In this document: in pieces, positions 43,712 through 56,482 of the stretch
Position numbering within the stretch: position 1 is the first letter of the stretch
How the letters are laid out: each line of letters begins with the position of its first letter
Made by a program: the position numbers and the translations under genes
From: Neurospora crassa OR74A
Lineage: Eukaryota > Ascomycota > Sordariomycetes > Sordariales > Sordariaceae
Reading direction: 5' to 3'
Length of the DNA stretch: 64,000 nt
Assembly: GCF_000182925.2 (NCBI RefSeq)
Contig: NC_026502.1
Location: 3,968,001-4,032,000, forward strand
The notes under the pieces: model-generated
The model's database searches: none
What the model saw: only the letters and a program-made list of their open reading frames with translations
What the model was told of the DNA's origin: nothing

Positions 43712-46195
43712 GTGACGTTGCAGGAGACGGTTTATCAAGGTTATCTTAGCACAAGGATTTGGAAACCACTCCCCAGTGCAAGCCTAATGCTTGCAGCTGG
43801 TTAGACTTCAAGTTTTTAGAACTTTTGGATAAACGACCCAAGGCACACTTGGGCCACCGTATGCATGGGAAGTGGAAAGGACTCGGTCGGTAGGTGTCTG
43901 ATTTCGCACCCCCTCCCACGAACCCACCTTCCGTGTCTTCTTCTATCGTTCTATTCTCCGCCAAAACAGGAAATATCAAAAGACACGCACTTACAAGCGA
44001 CAAGAGTGGTCGTCTTGGTCCCCTTCATTCTTCTCTTTCTTTAATCGTCTTTCGTCACCTTGAGCTTTCAACCTTCCTGTGGTCAACAGCGGCTTCATCA
44101 GAACTATCAAGCTCATCATGTAAGTCATCGCGTTTTTATTTCCAGTCGTGGCATGCCGTTTGCAGCCAAATTGCAGTCGAGTGCAACAAACGTTTCACAT
44201 GTCGGCTTGCCCCCGTTACAACATCCAAGGTTCAGTCCCGTCGTTCAAAGAGTCGGCAGTGGTTGCTACCGCAGGCTCCCATTGTCCAGCGAAAAGAAAG
44301 ATGCCTTTTCCTATCATCCCGTTGTCGTTGCCGTTTGCTTGTTTTTGCTTGCTGCAATTTGCTGGGTTCTCTCCGAAGACCTTTGAGCTTCGATACGAAA
44401 CCGAGGCAGGAAGAGGCTGTGTGCTTTGTTCGTTGCTTGTCGACATTTTCTCACTTCTTACTAGCCATCGATATTTCCTTGACACTCCTTGACATTTTTT
44501 TAAACCCTTTTCGAAGGCATCATGGCGACTGAGGACATCAAACCAGTCGTATCCGGGCTTGTACTTGCACCAATGCAATATCCCCGAACGCGAGTCTGTC
44601 CGAGCCCAACAAGTTGCTTGCGCCAGTGCCCTGCTTGGACATCATTACATCCAGGATGAATGACCTGACGAAGGGCGGCGAGTCTGGCAAAATCCAAGGT
44701 GAAAGAAAAAACAAATGAAGCAACGAAACTGCGGAAGAAGATGAGGACAACGGGCCAATATATGTACCACGGTGAAAAAGTTGAAAGGCGTCCAAGGTCT
44801 TGGTGATACGGACGCTTGTGGAGGTGGTTGCACCTCCAGACTCCAGTGTCCCTGGTGTCGATCGCGCACGGCCCACAATGCGACAGAGTGGCCAACCAGA
44901 CGCTCCAAAGCCGCCTCCACCGACCAAGGGAACCAGTCAGAAGGCGGAGCCACCCGCAGGGCCTCGTCGCTGCTGGGGAGCTCGGACAGCTTTCATAAAT
45001 AGCGTCGAGCTGCCGACCGGGACTGACATGTGTTCTCTCACCCCCGAATTTCCACTTGGGAAAAAAAGGGAGACTGCGACGCGCAACACAAACAAGACAC
45101 CCCCCTCCGCTACCGACCATCCGGCCAATCAGCAGCCCCGAACAACACAGAAGCCACGAACCCCCCTCCACTAGTGTAGCTGCTGCTCGACTCTGACGCG
45201 ACGCCAGCCGCTTTCTCCCCACTCCCCCCCATCCGTCGTTTCTTGTGACTTGTACAAGAGAACCTGCGAACCCTCCGTCCAAAAAGTTCCAACCCTTGAC
45301 TAAAAAATATCTTTTTTTGCTGTTGCCCGCCCAACCAGCCAGCCCAGCCCAGCCACATCCAATCAGATCAGCGGTCTGCACCACCCGACTGCACCACTCC
45401 AGCCTCCTCCCCCCCGACTGTTCTGATTTTACGACGTTTTTCCACCCCCGACATCGTATCGCCCACACATCCATTGCATTGCAACGCAAGGCTGAAGGCC
45501 CACAACCGAACTTGAACTGTTCAGCCTCGACACCCCCCCTTGGCCCGCGCAACTTCGCAAACTTGTGAGTGGTGGCAACGTTTTTTTATTTTTTTTATTT
45601 TCTTCCCCCCCTTCTTTTCCGATTTTCTTTTCCCCTCATCCCCCGACCTGATCCGACCCGACCGACGCGTGTGCACGTACCACCACTCGCGCCTCTCGCA
45701 ACCCCAACCCTCGCGCAATTGCCGACTTTCGAGTACTCCCACTCCACCTCAATCGTCGTCGTCGCGCGCGCGCATCGCATCCGTCGCATCGCAAACGCCA
45801 CTATTCGCAGTCGCTTCCAGGTCGCAATTGCCTGCACTTGCGGCGGTTTAACCAGCCACTACTAGCTGTTGTCGTCGTCGTCGCACACAACACAACACAA
45901 CACAACACTGCACCCACACACATACACACTTGGCACTCGTGCGATAGCACATACACCACAACATCATCCATTTGATTAAACTTATATAACCAACTCAGGC
46001 TATCATCGAATCAACTACTTTTGCATCGTGTGCACGTCGTTTCGCTGACACGGTTTCTTCAGTTGTTTTGATGCCCCAAATCATTGCTTAGATACCCATC
46101 CCCCCCATTCAGTTGCGCACACACACACAGACTCAGAGAGTATCCACGTGGATAGCCTTTCATCTCGTCTTCTAGCTTTTTCCTCATCTTACTGT

Positions 46196-49100
46196 ATGGC
46201 AGTTATGACAAGTCAACAAGCTGACGGCGGCGCGGCTCTGCCCGAGAAGCCCGTCACCATGGCTACTGAGGCGCCTACCGCCGCTCCAGATGCGCCAGTC
46301 GCAGATGCACCCAAGAGTGATGCTCCTGCTGCTGATGCTGCTACTGCTGATGCTACTGGTGATGCGGCACCAACCCCTGATGCGCCAGTGAAGGATGTTG
46401 CAGATGGTGATCACCAAAAAGAAACAGAAGTGAATGGGTGAGTTACCTTACCAGTTACCTTACCAATCTTGTCCCTCAGCCTTCTTTCACCTGATGATGA
46501 CGCATTCACTTGCGCTGCCTCGCCATCCAGACCTTTTGCTCACCAACCCCTCCAATATCTGAACCTCTGAACGCTAATATCTCCCCATAGCCACGACGAC
46601 GCCGTCTCCCCTAAAACTCTTGTGCCAGAAACCAAAACCGATAGTCTTCCTACTCCTAAAGACGAACCTTCGTTGGAAGAAGCACAGACCACACCAGCCA
46701 AGAAGGAAGAAGACGCCCCCAAAGCGGAAGAGTCGAAGGAAGGTGAGCGGAAGAGTGACGAGCAGGCCCAAAAAGAGGACGCAAAGCCCGCTCCAGTAGA
46801 GGAAGAAAAGAAGGCCGAGGAACCAGCAAAGGAGGAGGAGGGGCCAAAGGACGAGGGCGACAAGATGGAGATCGATGCGCCAGAGGTACCGGCGGGCGAT
46901 GCGCAAAAGGAGCCCGTCGCATCGCCTGGGGAGGACAAGGTTCCTGAACCGGCCGCCGAAGAAAAGCCCAAGGAAGAAGAGAAGCCTGCCGCTGCCGAGG
47001 AGGCCAAGGAGGACAAGCCGGCCGAACCAAAAGCTGACGTAGCCACGGAAGCGAAATCTGAAGCGAAATCGGATGACGGACCCGCAGCAAAGGAAAAGGA
47101 AGAGGCTGCTGCTCCTGCCGCAACTGAGACCCCCGCCACTGAGCCCGCGTCAAAACCTCCCGCGTCTCCCGCGAAACAACAAGAAGACGTGGAAATGGCT
47201 GATGCACCCGCCACCGTAGAGGAGCCCGCCAAATCAGAACAGGCAAAGCCCGCCGAGGCGACGCCCACAGCAACCCAACAGGAGACACAAGACACTGCTG
47301 TCAGTGACGTACCGCCCCCCACGCCCGCTGAAGACGAGAAAAAGGACAAAGAGTCGCCTCAACCATCCCCAGCCGCCCCAGTCGCCCCGGTCACCGCAGA
47401 CACCAGCATGTCGGATGCGCCCCCGCCGTCGTCCAAGCCCTATAGAGAACGCGAGGAAGACAGCGAAGATGAGCCTGTCGCCAAACGCGCAAAGGTGTCC
47501 CCTGTCGCAGATCAGGCCAGCGCCAAGAACGAGGCCAAGAGGGAGGACAAGATGGACGTTGACAGTAAGCCTGCCGCGTCATCTGCATCTACCTCGGTCC
47601 ACGACAGGAGCGAACCCAAGTCGCTTGCGGATGACTCGATTAACCACTTGCCCATCTCGGACTACATGAATCGCCAGATCCGTCAGGTGCTGGCTGGCGT
47701 CAAGAAGACCAAAGCGGGTTATCACTTCCGTCTCCCCGTGTCGGAGCTCTGGCCGGGCCTGTGGAATGAATACTCGGCCAAGGTTAAGGACCCTACCGAC
47801 ATTCAGACCATGGAGAAGCGGCTCCGCGGGAACTTGGCTAAGTACCACACCCTAGGAGACTTCAAGCGCGACTTGGAGAAGCTGGTGCAAAACTCCATCG
47901 CCTTTAACGGTGAGTACCACGACGTCACTGCCGCGGCTCGGTCGTGTCGAGATACTATCTTGGCTCGACTTGGTGGCTGCCCAGCATTTGAGCCGTCGAG
48001 GCCGGAGAAAAAGGACTTTGCGAAGCAGCACCCGACCCGTCATGCGGAACCGAGAGCCGCTTCCCACCTCTCTTCTCCGTCGGCGCCTCTCCCCCAGCGC
48101 CCCCAACAGCCCCGCGTTAACACCGCTGCTGTGCCCGCTCCCTCCTCATCAAAGTCCATCGAGTCTCCTGCCTTTGCCATCCCTGCCAACAACAATGGCA
48201 TGCCCCTCATTCGCCGCGACTCGACCAAGCCCGATAGCCGGGCCAAGCGCCCCGTCAAGCCGACCCATTCCAAGGACCTCGTCTATGACACAAAGCGCAA
48301 GAAGAAGCTCATCCCCGAACTCCGTTTCTGCGAAGAGGTGCTCACTGAACTCCGCAAGCAGAGATACTATGAGTTCAACGAGGCCTTCCAGAAGCCGGTT
48401 GACCCTGTTGCCCTTAACATCCCGACTTACCACAAGATCATCAAGAAGCCGATGGACTTGTCGACGATGCAGAGCAAGCTTAACGCGGGCGACTACGCCA
48501 GCGCCAAGGAGTTTGAGCGGGACTTTGACCTGATCATCAAGAACTGCAGGCTGTTTAACGGCGAGCAGCACATCGTATATGAGCAGGCTCTGCGACTGCA
48601 AAGCCTTTACCGCCGTGAAATGTCTAAGAAAGATGAGTGGCTGGCTAAGCATGCGCCTGCTCCTGCGCCCCATCTTTCCTCGAACACTAGTCCTAGATTG
48701 AAGGATGAGTCGGACTGGGAGGAGCCTGAATCGGAGGGCGAGCCGGAGGTGGATGAGGAACTTAAGGGGGCCCAGCAGCGATTGGCAAGCTACATGAAGC
48801 GGTTGGAGGAAGAACAGAAGAAGATCAACGACATCATGCTCGAGATGAATCCGAATATGGCGGACGTCGAGATTGCACAGTCTGTCGTGGCCATGCTGCA
48901 AAAGCAGATCATCACTGAGAGGTCCAAGATTGCTTCCATGCAGCCGACCAAGAAGGCCGCGCCTGCAAAGTCGCATCATGCTAACAAGCCTTCGGTTAGC
49001 AAGCCTAAGAAGGCCATGCCGGCCGGCGGCAGCTCTCACCACGCTGGTGGCCATGTTGCTAAGAAGGCTAGCGTGAGCCATTCGAGCATGGGCGGTCACG

Positions 49101-49657
49101 GAGGTGGTATGGGAGGTATGCCTAAGAAAGCGGCCGCTAGGAAGCCCGCACCGAAGCGCAAGATGGGCACGGTCGAGAAGGAAGTTATTGCAGCCGGTAT
49201 TGCCGAGCTGGAAGGCGCACAACTTGAGCGGGCTATTGAGATTATCAAGAGCGACACGGGCACGGGTGAAAACGACTCGGGTGAACTGGAGCTGGACATT
49301 GATCAACTCTCCCAAGAGGCCCTCACTCAGCTGTACGACCTCGCCATCAAGGCGTTCCCCCACCTGCAAAGGGAAAAGGAACGTACCATGGCCGCTCAGG
49401 CGCCTGCTCCGCCACCTGCTGCACAACGGTCCAAACCCGTGCAGAAGACTAAGAAGAATAAGCCCATGAGCAAGATGGAGCAGGAGCGTAGACTGCAGCA
49501 GTTGAACGAGCTGCGCGCCCAGGCCGGCCGCCAAGGCTCCGGTAGTCAAGAGCCTCTGGAGTCGATCGAGGGTACGGGAAGGACTTCTGCTGAACCTGCT
49601 CCGCAGCACCATCGCGAGGAGGACAGCGAGGATGAGGAGAGCTCCGAGGAGGAGTAA
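46196..49657 (+). CDS. BDF1: BET-family bromodomain protein Bdf1
   Basis: Chromatin reader of acetylated histone tails that works with TFIID/SWR1 in yeast. Exons 46196-46437 and 46591-49657 (153-nt intron, GTGAGT...CCATAG, phase 2) give 1102 residues. Residues 1-430 are an Ala/Glu/Lys/Pro-rich disordered region. Bromodomain 1 is about 438-538 (MNRQIRQVLAGVKKTKAGYH; acetyl-lysine Asn in NSIAFNGEYHD). Bromodomain 2 is about 657-758 (LRFCEEVLTELRKQRYYEFN, then PVDPVALNIPTYHKIIKKPM, and Asn in CRLFNGEQH). A coiled coil follows at about 780-815. The ET (NET) domain is about 938-1008 (GTVEKEVIAAGIAELEGAQL and ELELDIDQLSQEALTQLYDL), then a Lys-rich stretch and the acidic EEDSEDEESSEEE end typical of BET proteins. 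The frame is open upstream to 46148, but the first ATG is at 46196; a second ATG three codons on is possible. Confidence 0.93.
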
Positions 49658-52600
49658 ACAGTTCCCGGCCACTTGGTCTGCTCGCTCTCCAGCCCAATCT
49701 TGGCCCACTTTGCCTAGAAGGTGGTCTCTCTCTCTCTCTCACGTTACCAGGGCTCCAGAGGGGTCCGTCCGATGTGCTACCTTCTTGCTCCAAATCCATC
49801 ATGGATAATCTGTGTATGTCATGCCATGCTCTCGCCTGTTCTCTCTTCAGCTTGCCCTGGCATACCTTTTGTGGCGGGAGCACTTACCTGAGGGCTTCTT
49901 GACTTGCTACTATCGCCATCCTACGCCCAGAAAGCCCTGAGACTTTACCTCAGAAAGACCTTTTGATCATTCGGGTTTGGCATCCCCGTATGAGTCATTT
50001 TTTCCCGTCTCTATCCATCTCCCTTTTCCGTAGCAAGATCAATTAGCAGCATCGTATCTTAGCAGCGGCGCGCGTTACTCTGTGTCCGCTTGGACCTTAG
50101 CACAGAAAGAAGAACAGTGGCTTCAGTTTTTATCGTTCATCTCTCCGGGGGGCAAGGGGTGGTGGCAAAGAGAGTGTGAAGTTGATAGAACGCTTGAGTC
50201 CATCCATCGTTCTTTTAAGTTGCTTCGTTGAATTTCCACAACCAAACTCTCATAACAACATGAGGTTAAGCGGAGGATCATGATGACTTTGGAGGAGGAG
50301 GAGGAGGTGGTGGTGGACAAAGTTGACGGGGTGAAAGAAGGAACATAAATAAAAGAAAAGAAGAGGAAGAAACAATGAGCAGAGAAGAATAAAAATAATA
50401 GGAGGATATCGATTGCTTGCAAGGAAAAAGAAAAACGGGAGTCTTATGCTGCGTGATGATGATGGAAATGATTCGTGATGAAGTTGCTTTTTTCTTCTTC
50501 TTTTTTTCTTCTCTATGACAGTTTTCGTTTTGTTCTGCGCCTTGCGCTTTTGAAGAGCAAGATCAGATCAGATTAGGAAGGAAGGAAGGAAGGAGAATGC
50601 ATGATGGGATGGATGGATGGATGGGGTGTTAGTAGGTAGACAATGATGATGCTTTTTTTACTTACGTCGAGTCTGTCTTGTATCGTTTATTGGTGGTCGT
50701 TCGTGACTCATGTCATGGTGGTGGTGTTGTTGTTGGCTATCGTGGAGATTAATGTGACATGACATGGGCGATACTGTTGACGTTGATTTTCGATGGATGT
50801 CGATAGGCAACACACGATGTGTGTGTTGTCGCTGAAGAGTTGTCCACGTCGTCCTTGTATCTGTTGTCCTCCTGGGTAATCTCAATGCTTCGGAGATGAT
50901 TGCCATCGCTAGCCGTAGACGATCACGAATGAAAGCTGTTCACGGCCTTCAGACCTTTTTGCGCCCCCAAGGTCCCAACCAGCCAAGTCAAGCCACTCAG
51001 TGGATCGAATCGAATCGATCAGATGAGGGTGAAGAAGTAGAGGTAGGTGAGCCACGACTTGGAGGAAGCCATGTATGGGCGCTTGTGAGTCAGTCGGCCT
51101 GATTAAGGATGTTTGATACTTATTCGCGACGGTGAGGTACTGTGCGAACAAGAACCGTGGCCGGCCGTGTGACGAGTTGGTTGTCTCGTCTTTGGTTATA
51201 GTATTGGGTCGTGAAAGGTTTGAACGACTGGTCTTGGGAGGCTTCTTAACTGCTTCGGTCTCCGGAAAACGTACGTTCGGGCGAGAAGCAATTGTGGAGA
51301 GGACGAATTCGAGTTAGAATTGAGCAAAGTCGGTTGGTGTATCCCGAATTGTCGACGGGAATAATGTCATGATGTTGTTAGGATGAAGTGTGAGAACGGT
51401 TGTCTGTCACTGGGGGAGCGAACATTTCTCGGGCGGGTTTGTAGCAGTGTGACGGTGCCCATGGGGGTGTCACACCCGTGGCCCGGGGGGACTCGTGGAG
51501 GACTCGTGGACCACACGCCCTGGGCCTGGGTTAATGAGTGTAGTGGGTTGGTTGCAGGAACCCCGCTGCACTAACAGCGGCTCGTGACACTGACGTCCGG
51601 ATGGAATACATGCCAGCCAGGCCTTGTAACGAGCGCCTTTTGCGCCGACGAGGATTCTGGCATGTCGGATCACTGGTTGTAAATTCGGCCTCGTACTTTT
51701 TGCCGGCCTTGTTTTGTGGTGAAATCATGTTTTTTTGTGTTTCGATAGACATCCTGTCGTCGAGGGACAGCGACTCCGAAGCGCCTGTAGGACTTCGGAA
51801 ATGAGATCGGAGACAGGGCCGTCAGTGAGGATATCCCTCCGCAGGGCAATCGCTGGCTCAACTAGATTTGTAGGAGACAATTAACCGTCAATCCTATCAA
51901 GAGAGAGATTTGGAATCAGTTTTACTGCCTATCGCAAAGCATGATGAACGAGGTGTCGTTGGGTTACTCACCGTCGCTCTTTCTCCGGACAATTACCTGG
52001 ATTCAGCGCAGCCATCGAGGTTCTTGCGCAGGGAGCAGGGAGAGGTTGGGGAAGAAGCAGCAGAAGGCAATGCCAGTAATTGAGAGCATGAAGTAACATA
52101 TGAAGACCGATGGATCAATTCCTGACTAGTTGAGGCTACGGTTTTCAATTTGCGAAAGAGAATTGGAGGGAGGAGGAGGATGGGTTAGTTGTTGGTTGTT
52201 TGGTGCTTCGTTGTTGGTTGGTTGGCGGCGAGTTCAGTGTCATGTTTGGGGGCGGTTTGAGAGTTTTTTGCGGGGGGCCGGCGGCGGGAGGATGGAAGGA
52301 AGGCGGCACCGCTGACCTTCCATTCAGCCTCCAGGGCAGCGGAGGGATTGCTCGCCCACAACGCCATCGGCCCAGGGCACCTATTTTGTGGCAGGCTTTA
52401 GGGCTTCACCCACCAGGGGCATCTCCCGCTCAACACAACTAACAAACATGTATGCCCTGGGACGAGGTCTTCTTGTCCCACGATGGTCACAAAACCTTGC
52501 TTGCTTGATAGCTGACCGTGAATTAGAAAACCAAGAGGAAGCCATTCACTCCTTCTCGCGCAGTTCAGATGGATAACCTTGCAGACAAGCTTTTGTTGTG

Positions 52601-52851
52601 TTCATTAACACCACCGACGTCGAATGCCTTCACTGTGAACGTGCCCAACACCTATACTTAGTATATATGTTGTGCCACACTTCCGATGGGAATTAGCATG
52701 ATAGGTAATTGTTAGTACCATGACGGCATGAATCCACTGTCAGTGTCCTGTTCGTGACATAATATTGTACTCGACTTCTCATCTTCTATTGAACAGCCAA
52801 CTATCTATCCATATCCGAACACCTAGGTCACCTACAAGCAAACGAATCACC
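49658..52851. other. 3.2-kb intergenic region
   Basis: Contains the BDF1 3' UTR (CT repeat at about 49726-49741), GGAA and GGAT repeats near 50577-50623, and otherwise non-repetitive DNA. No open frame has recognisable content. A GC-rich stretch at 51450-51600 has self-complementary pieces, but no RNA family was recognised. Confidence 0.45.
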
Positions 52852-53363
52852 ATGCTCGGCAAGATTCTCCTTACCATCGACGCCCTCATTCTCCTCATCG
52901 GTGCCCCGGTGGCCGACTACAATGAAACCCACATCTTTAATCCGGCCTGGAAGCCACATGCAAAGTATGCCCGTCTTGTCACCACATACTTTTAGAGGAA
53001 AACACATAACGAACCAGCCTTGACAGGTTCCATTGCGGCCAAACCATTACCCTATCCGTGGTCCTGGGTCTCGCAACCCTCTTCTACACCTGGCTGCCAT
53101 GCGGCCCAGCCAAAGCAGGCCCAGTCCCCACACCGGCCGTACAGGTTGAGAGACGTGAGCGGATCAAGGATTCTCTGCGCACGGCGGGCTTCCTCGGAAG
53201 TGTCTACTGGCTGGCAGGTCTGGCAGCCATCTTGTATCCCAACACTGCAGGAACCGATCCCGAGTTCGGCGACATCACCGACTTCCCTCAAGGCAAGATG
53301 TTCCCGGTATTTGCTGGCTTGGCCATCTTGGGGGCATGGCTCGAGACGAGGCGCCTTGGATGA
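52852..53363 (+). CDS. Small multi-pass membrane protein, DUF6640-like
   Basis: Exons 52852-52964 and 53027-53363 (62-nt intron, GTATGC...TTGACAG, phase 2) give 149 residues. The N terminus MLGKILLTIDALILLIGAPV is a membrane segment, followed by the family's conserved ADYNETHIFNPAWKPHAKFH and CGQT. Further hydrophobic segments are TLSVVLGLATLFYTWLP, GFLGSVYWLAGLAAILYP and FPVFAGLAILGAWLE, making four in all. This pattern matches a fungal family that I know as DUF6640; no biochemical function is established to my knowledge. Start chosen at MLGKIL because the segment begins there and the context is CACCATGC. The motif spanning the intron (HAK-FHCGQT) confirms the splice. Confidence 0.8.
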
Positions 53364-54361
53364 TGATGAGAAACCGAGGACGCCGGCGGGTGACGAAGCG
53401 CGTGTTTCATGTTTCCCTGATGGGAAAACGGAATCGGTATCGGTATAGCATTACGTCTCGCCCTCCTCCGCAGTGCATACATAGAGGTACGAGGTACGTA
53501 GTGCTCTCGCCCTGCGGAGACCACTTACGCGGCCCTCACCCTGGCTATCAATACATGACGCGTCCGGGCGCCGCCGGTGTGGCTTCGAGGGGGGTCCGGG
53601 AATAGGGAAGCCATGGGGGTATGGATCCGCTCTGGGAATCGTTCATTTACAAAGTTTGACTTGCGCTTGGACGGCGCATTGTATGTTTTTTTTCCTACTT
53701 TTACTCGGCTTCTCGCCGATGAGTAGCATTTCACTTGTCCTGAATGTGTATCTCTTTTCTTTGTCTCAGCTCTACCTACTACCGAATCACTAATCCACAG
53801 CGGAGTTCCCTCACACTTCCATAGGCCCCGGATCTTCGCCGATTCCCAGGACTTGGCGACCGTGGAAACCCCGTTGTTGATTGCCCCTGAAGTCCCGTCT
53901 TGGCAGGGACTTGGCACGGGCCGTCCACCGGAGCGCTGATCCAGACCCGGGCCATTGCAACACAGACACTCGTATCTCGCCGTCGTTCCAACCCCAACCT
54001 TCAGGTCAGCTACAGGTACCAGGTGAATCGTCCCGTTCGACAGGGCGCTGTGCACGGGACATCCATCCCAACACCCCTTCAGCCGAAATCCAATCTCGTT
54101 CCTTACTACTTCCGCCCCTCCGGTGCCTCTCGTTCAAGACCGAACCTTGACGCCATCTTCCTTGATGCGCCTTACCCGGACGGTGATCTCTCGCATTGAC
54201 ACCGCGTTTGTTACTACATCCCAAATACAGTATTGCCACTCGAAACTCATCAACTACTCCCGCTTGTCAAGTCATCTATCCCCAGCAGCGCATCACGACT
54301 ACAAATTCTCGGAGGACACTCTGCCACCACTCCGCCGTCAATCCAACTTGCCCACAGCGGC
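53364..54361. other. Intergenic region between two membrane-protein genes
   Basis: About 1 kb. An open frame on the minus strand (53525-54055, 176 codons) has no domain and no good start. I treat this as 3' UTR plus promoter/leader. Confidence 0.45.
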
Positions 54362-56482
54362 ATGGTCTTTCATGGCCAGCCCTCCGGCACGATGAAGCCA
54401 TGTGACTTTCAGGCGCTCCTCTCTTTCTTCTCAGCGCGAGTACTACACAAAGGACCGAGACTTTTACTGCAACTTATCGTCGGGTCAACTCTCATCCTCG
54501 CCACTCTACTCGTCATCAGCAGGGGCTTTGGCGAGGAACTATCCTCAAACGATCTCTTTCGTTGGTCTGAAAACCAAAGTGACGACATCAAGGACGAAAA
54601 GGCACACTACGAGTTTCAGTCGCAACAACAACCTGGCGGACTCCGCGTCGTTGTCTTTGGAGAGGATGATGTAGCGACTCCTGCTTGGACGCGGGGAGAG
54701 AAGGAGATGCGGTCTCCTGGCTGGACCGAGCTTATGTGCCGCGAGGTTAGTCTGTTCACATTACCCGCTTTTCCTCTTGGTCGTTGCTAACGGGTATTTT
54801 GCCAGTTGAACTGCTCCCACTACCTCTCCTTCATACCACCCAACCTTCACCCGCCGGCACACCCCCTCATCTCGAACGATATCTACGTCGAAGCCGTTAG
54901 GCAGACGATCAAGAACACGACGAAGCTGAAAAAGTCCCAAGGTCCAGGCTACGACTACACCTTTCAGCCCCGACTGTTCCCCGTGTCTAAAGCGTTACCA
55001 GACCTGAGTGCCCAAGTGACGGCCTTCCTAGAATTGCAAAATACAACCACCCTCCCCAAAGCGAATGAGACCCTCTGGGTCTTTAACTTGGGACAATGGG
55101 ACGTCTGGTCACTAGCCACGCTCCCCATTGCCACAGGCAAGGCGGTCATTGATCAGCTAACCGACCATGTGATTGAGCAAATGGAGCGTCTCTATGAGAG
55201 CACCGTAACGAATGATGCCACCGCGGTGTCGGCCAACTCTAACCATCTCTCACGCAAGACCAATGCTGATCCGATCAAGATCATAGACCCAGAAGTCTAC
55301 AAAACTAACTCCGGCGTGGCCACCGATCCCACCTCTGGCTCTGCACAAAAGGCCAAGACACAAAACTCGTCGTCGAAACCCGAGACCTTCCGCGTCTTTT
55401 TTCCCAGCCTATTTGACATCTCCATGGCTCCCGGGTGGAACTCCAACCGCCCGGAAACACCGCATCCGCATTCGAAAGCCGAGCAGATGCGCAACGCGGC
55501 CAAGTTGGCGGACACCTGGAACCAAGTCATGGGGGATAAGCTGTACGCGTGGGTGGATAGATCGGATGTCATTGCGCCGGATGAGTTTTATCTGGATGCA
55601 GATAAAGCAGCAGATACGTCACTTGATGGTCAGAACAGCGAAGAAGAAGAAGAAGAAGAAGAAGAAGACGGGAACGGGACAAAACGTAGCCCTACCAGCG
55701 GCAAGAAGAAGACAACAACAAGATCTGCCGAAAACGACGTCGTTAACCCCAACACGATCACGAACACGAACATGAACCCGAAGCCCAAAAAGCAGCCGCC
55801 GCCAGTGCGCGACTTCATCACCTACGACATGGTCGACTACATTACTTCCGCCCTGATAGAAGGCCAACTGCGCAGCTCTGGCCTCAGCGACGGGAACGGC
55901 CTGGGCCAAAAGCCGATGAACAATTGGTACAAGGAAGTATGGGAGCCTTGTGTGAAGCCGGTCAAGTCGGAGACGGAGCTGGTGGTGGACTTGGAGGACG
56001 AGGGGTTGGTTATGCAGCAGTCAACTACAAATTCTACTACAAACTCGACAGATTCTCAGACGGAAACGGAAACTGCCACGGAGTTGATGAAGGCTTTTGC
56101 TGAAGCTGCTGCTGCTGCTGCTGCTGCTGAAGCTGCTTCTGATCAAGCCAAAGAAGCAGGGGTAGAGTCAAAGAGGAGGACGACGAGGAGGACGACGAGG
56201 AGGAGGACGCAAGAAGTAACCACCACACCGGAAGTGGAAGCGGAAGGGGCAGCAGCAGCAGAAGAAGTAAGAGAAGAAGCAGGAGAAGAGAGGACAGAGA
56301 CGGTCTGTAACGTCCCGGATGATTACCTCTTTTATACCCCGTTTACACTGGGGTCGAGAGCCATCAGGGAGATTGCGAGAGAGGCGGCGGAGAAAGTAAA
56401 GAGGGGGGAATCGTACAGGACAGAGGAGGACGGGAAAGATGATGAGGGGCTTTGGGCGAGTGTTCAGGGACATCAGACATAG
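54362..56482 (+). CDS. Type II membrane protein with SGNH-hydrolase-like lumenal domain
   Basis: Exons 54362-54745 and 54806-56482 (60-nt intron, GTTAGT...TTGCCAG, phase 0) give 686 residues. One membrane segment at about residues 33-52 (LLLQLIVGSTLILATLLVIS) follows a short basic N terminus. The lumenal part starts with LRVVVFGEDDVATPAW, where SGNH/GDSL enzymes have a GDS motif, then GWTELMCRELNC. NETLWVFNLGQWDVWSLA resembles the block-III region of fungal SGNH-like proteins. RVFFPSLFDISMAPGWNSNR is also typical. The canonical nucleophilic Ser is not seen (GEDD), so activity is doubtful. Low-complexity inserts include a nine-Glu run, an eight-Ala run and RRTTRRTTRRRT. The terminal GESYRTEEDGKDDEG is acidic. 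Asn-rich sequons suggest glycosylation. Start could also be the ATG at 54392. Confidence 0.72.

Larger units (their letters stand above)
41812..46195. other. 4.4-kb divergent intergenic region between UTP5 and BDF1
   Basis: No supported gene. Minisatellites lie at 43532-43711 and a CT-rich stretch at about 43260-43400. The 44500-45552 minus-strand open frame (350 codons) is Trp/Gly/Arg-rich because the plus strand is C-rich, and shows no domain. The last kilobase is the probable long CT- and CA-rich leader of BDF1. Confidence 0.5.

Noticed and set aside
44500-45552. 350-codon open frame on the minus strand upstream of BDF1
   Set aside because: Trp/Gly/Arg-rich translation of a C-rich leader region; no domain, no plausible start context.
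48149-49708. 519-codon open frame antisense to BDF1
   Set aside because: Mirror of a strongly biased coding sequence; the sense strand encodes clear bromodomains.
53525-54055. 176-codon minus-strand open frame
   Set aside because: Low-likelihood composition, no recognisable domain, overlaps the leader of the next gene.
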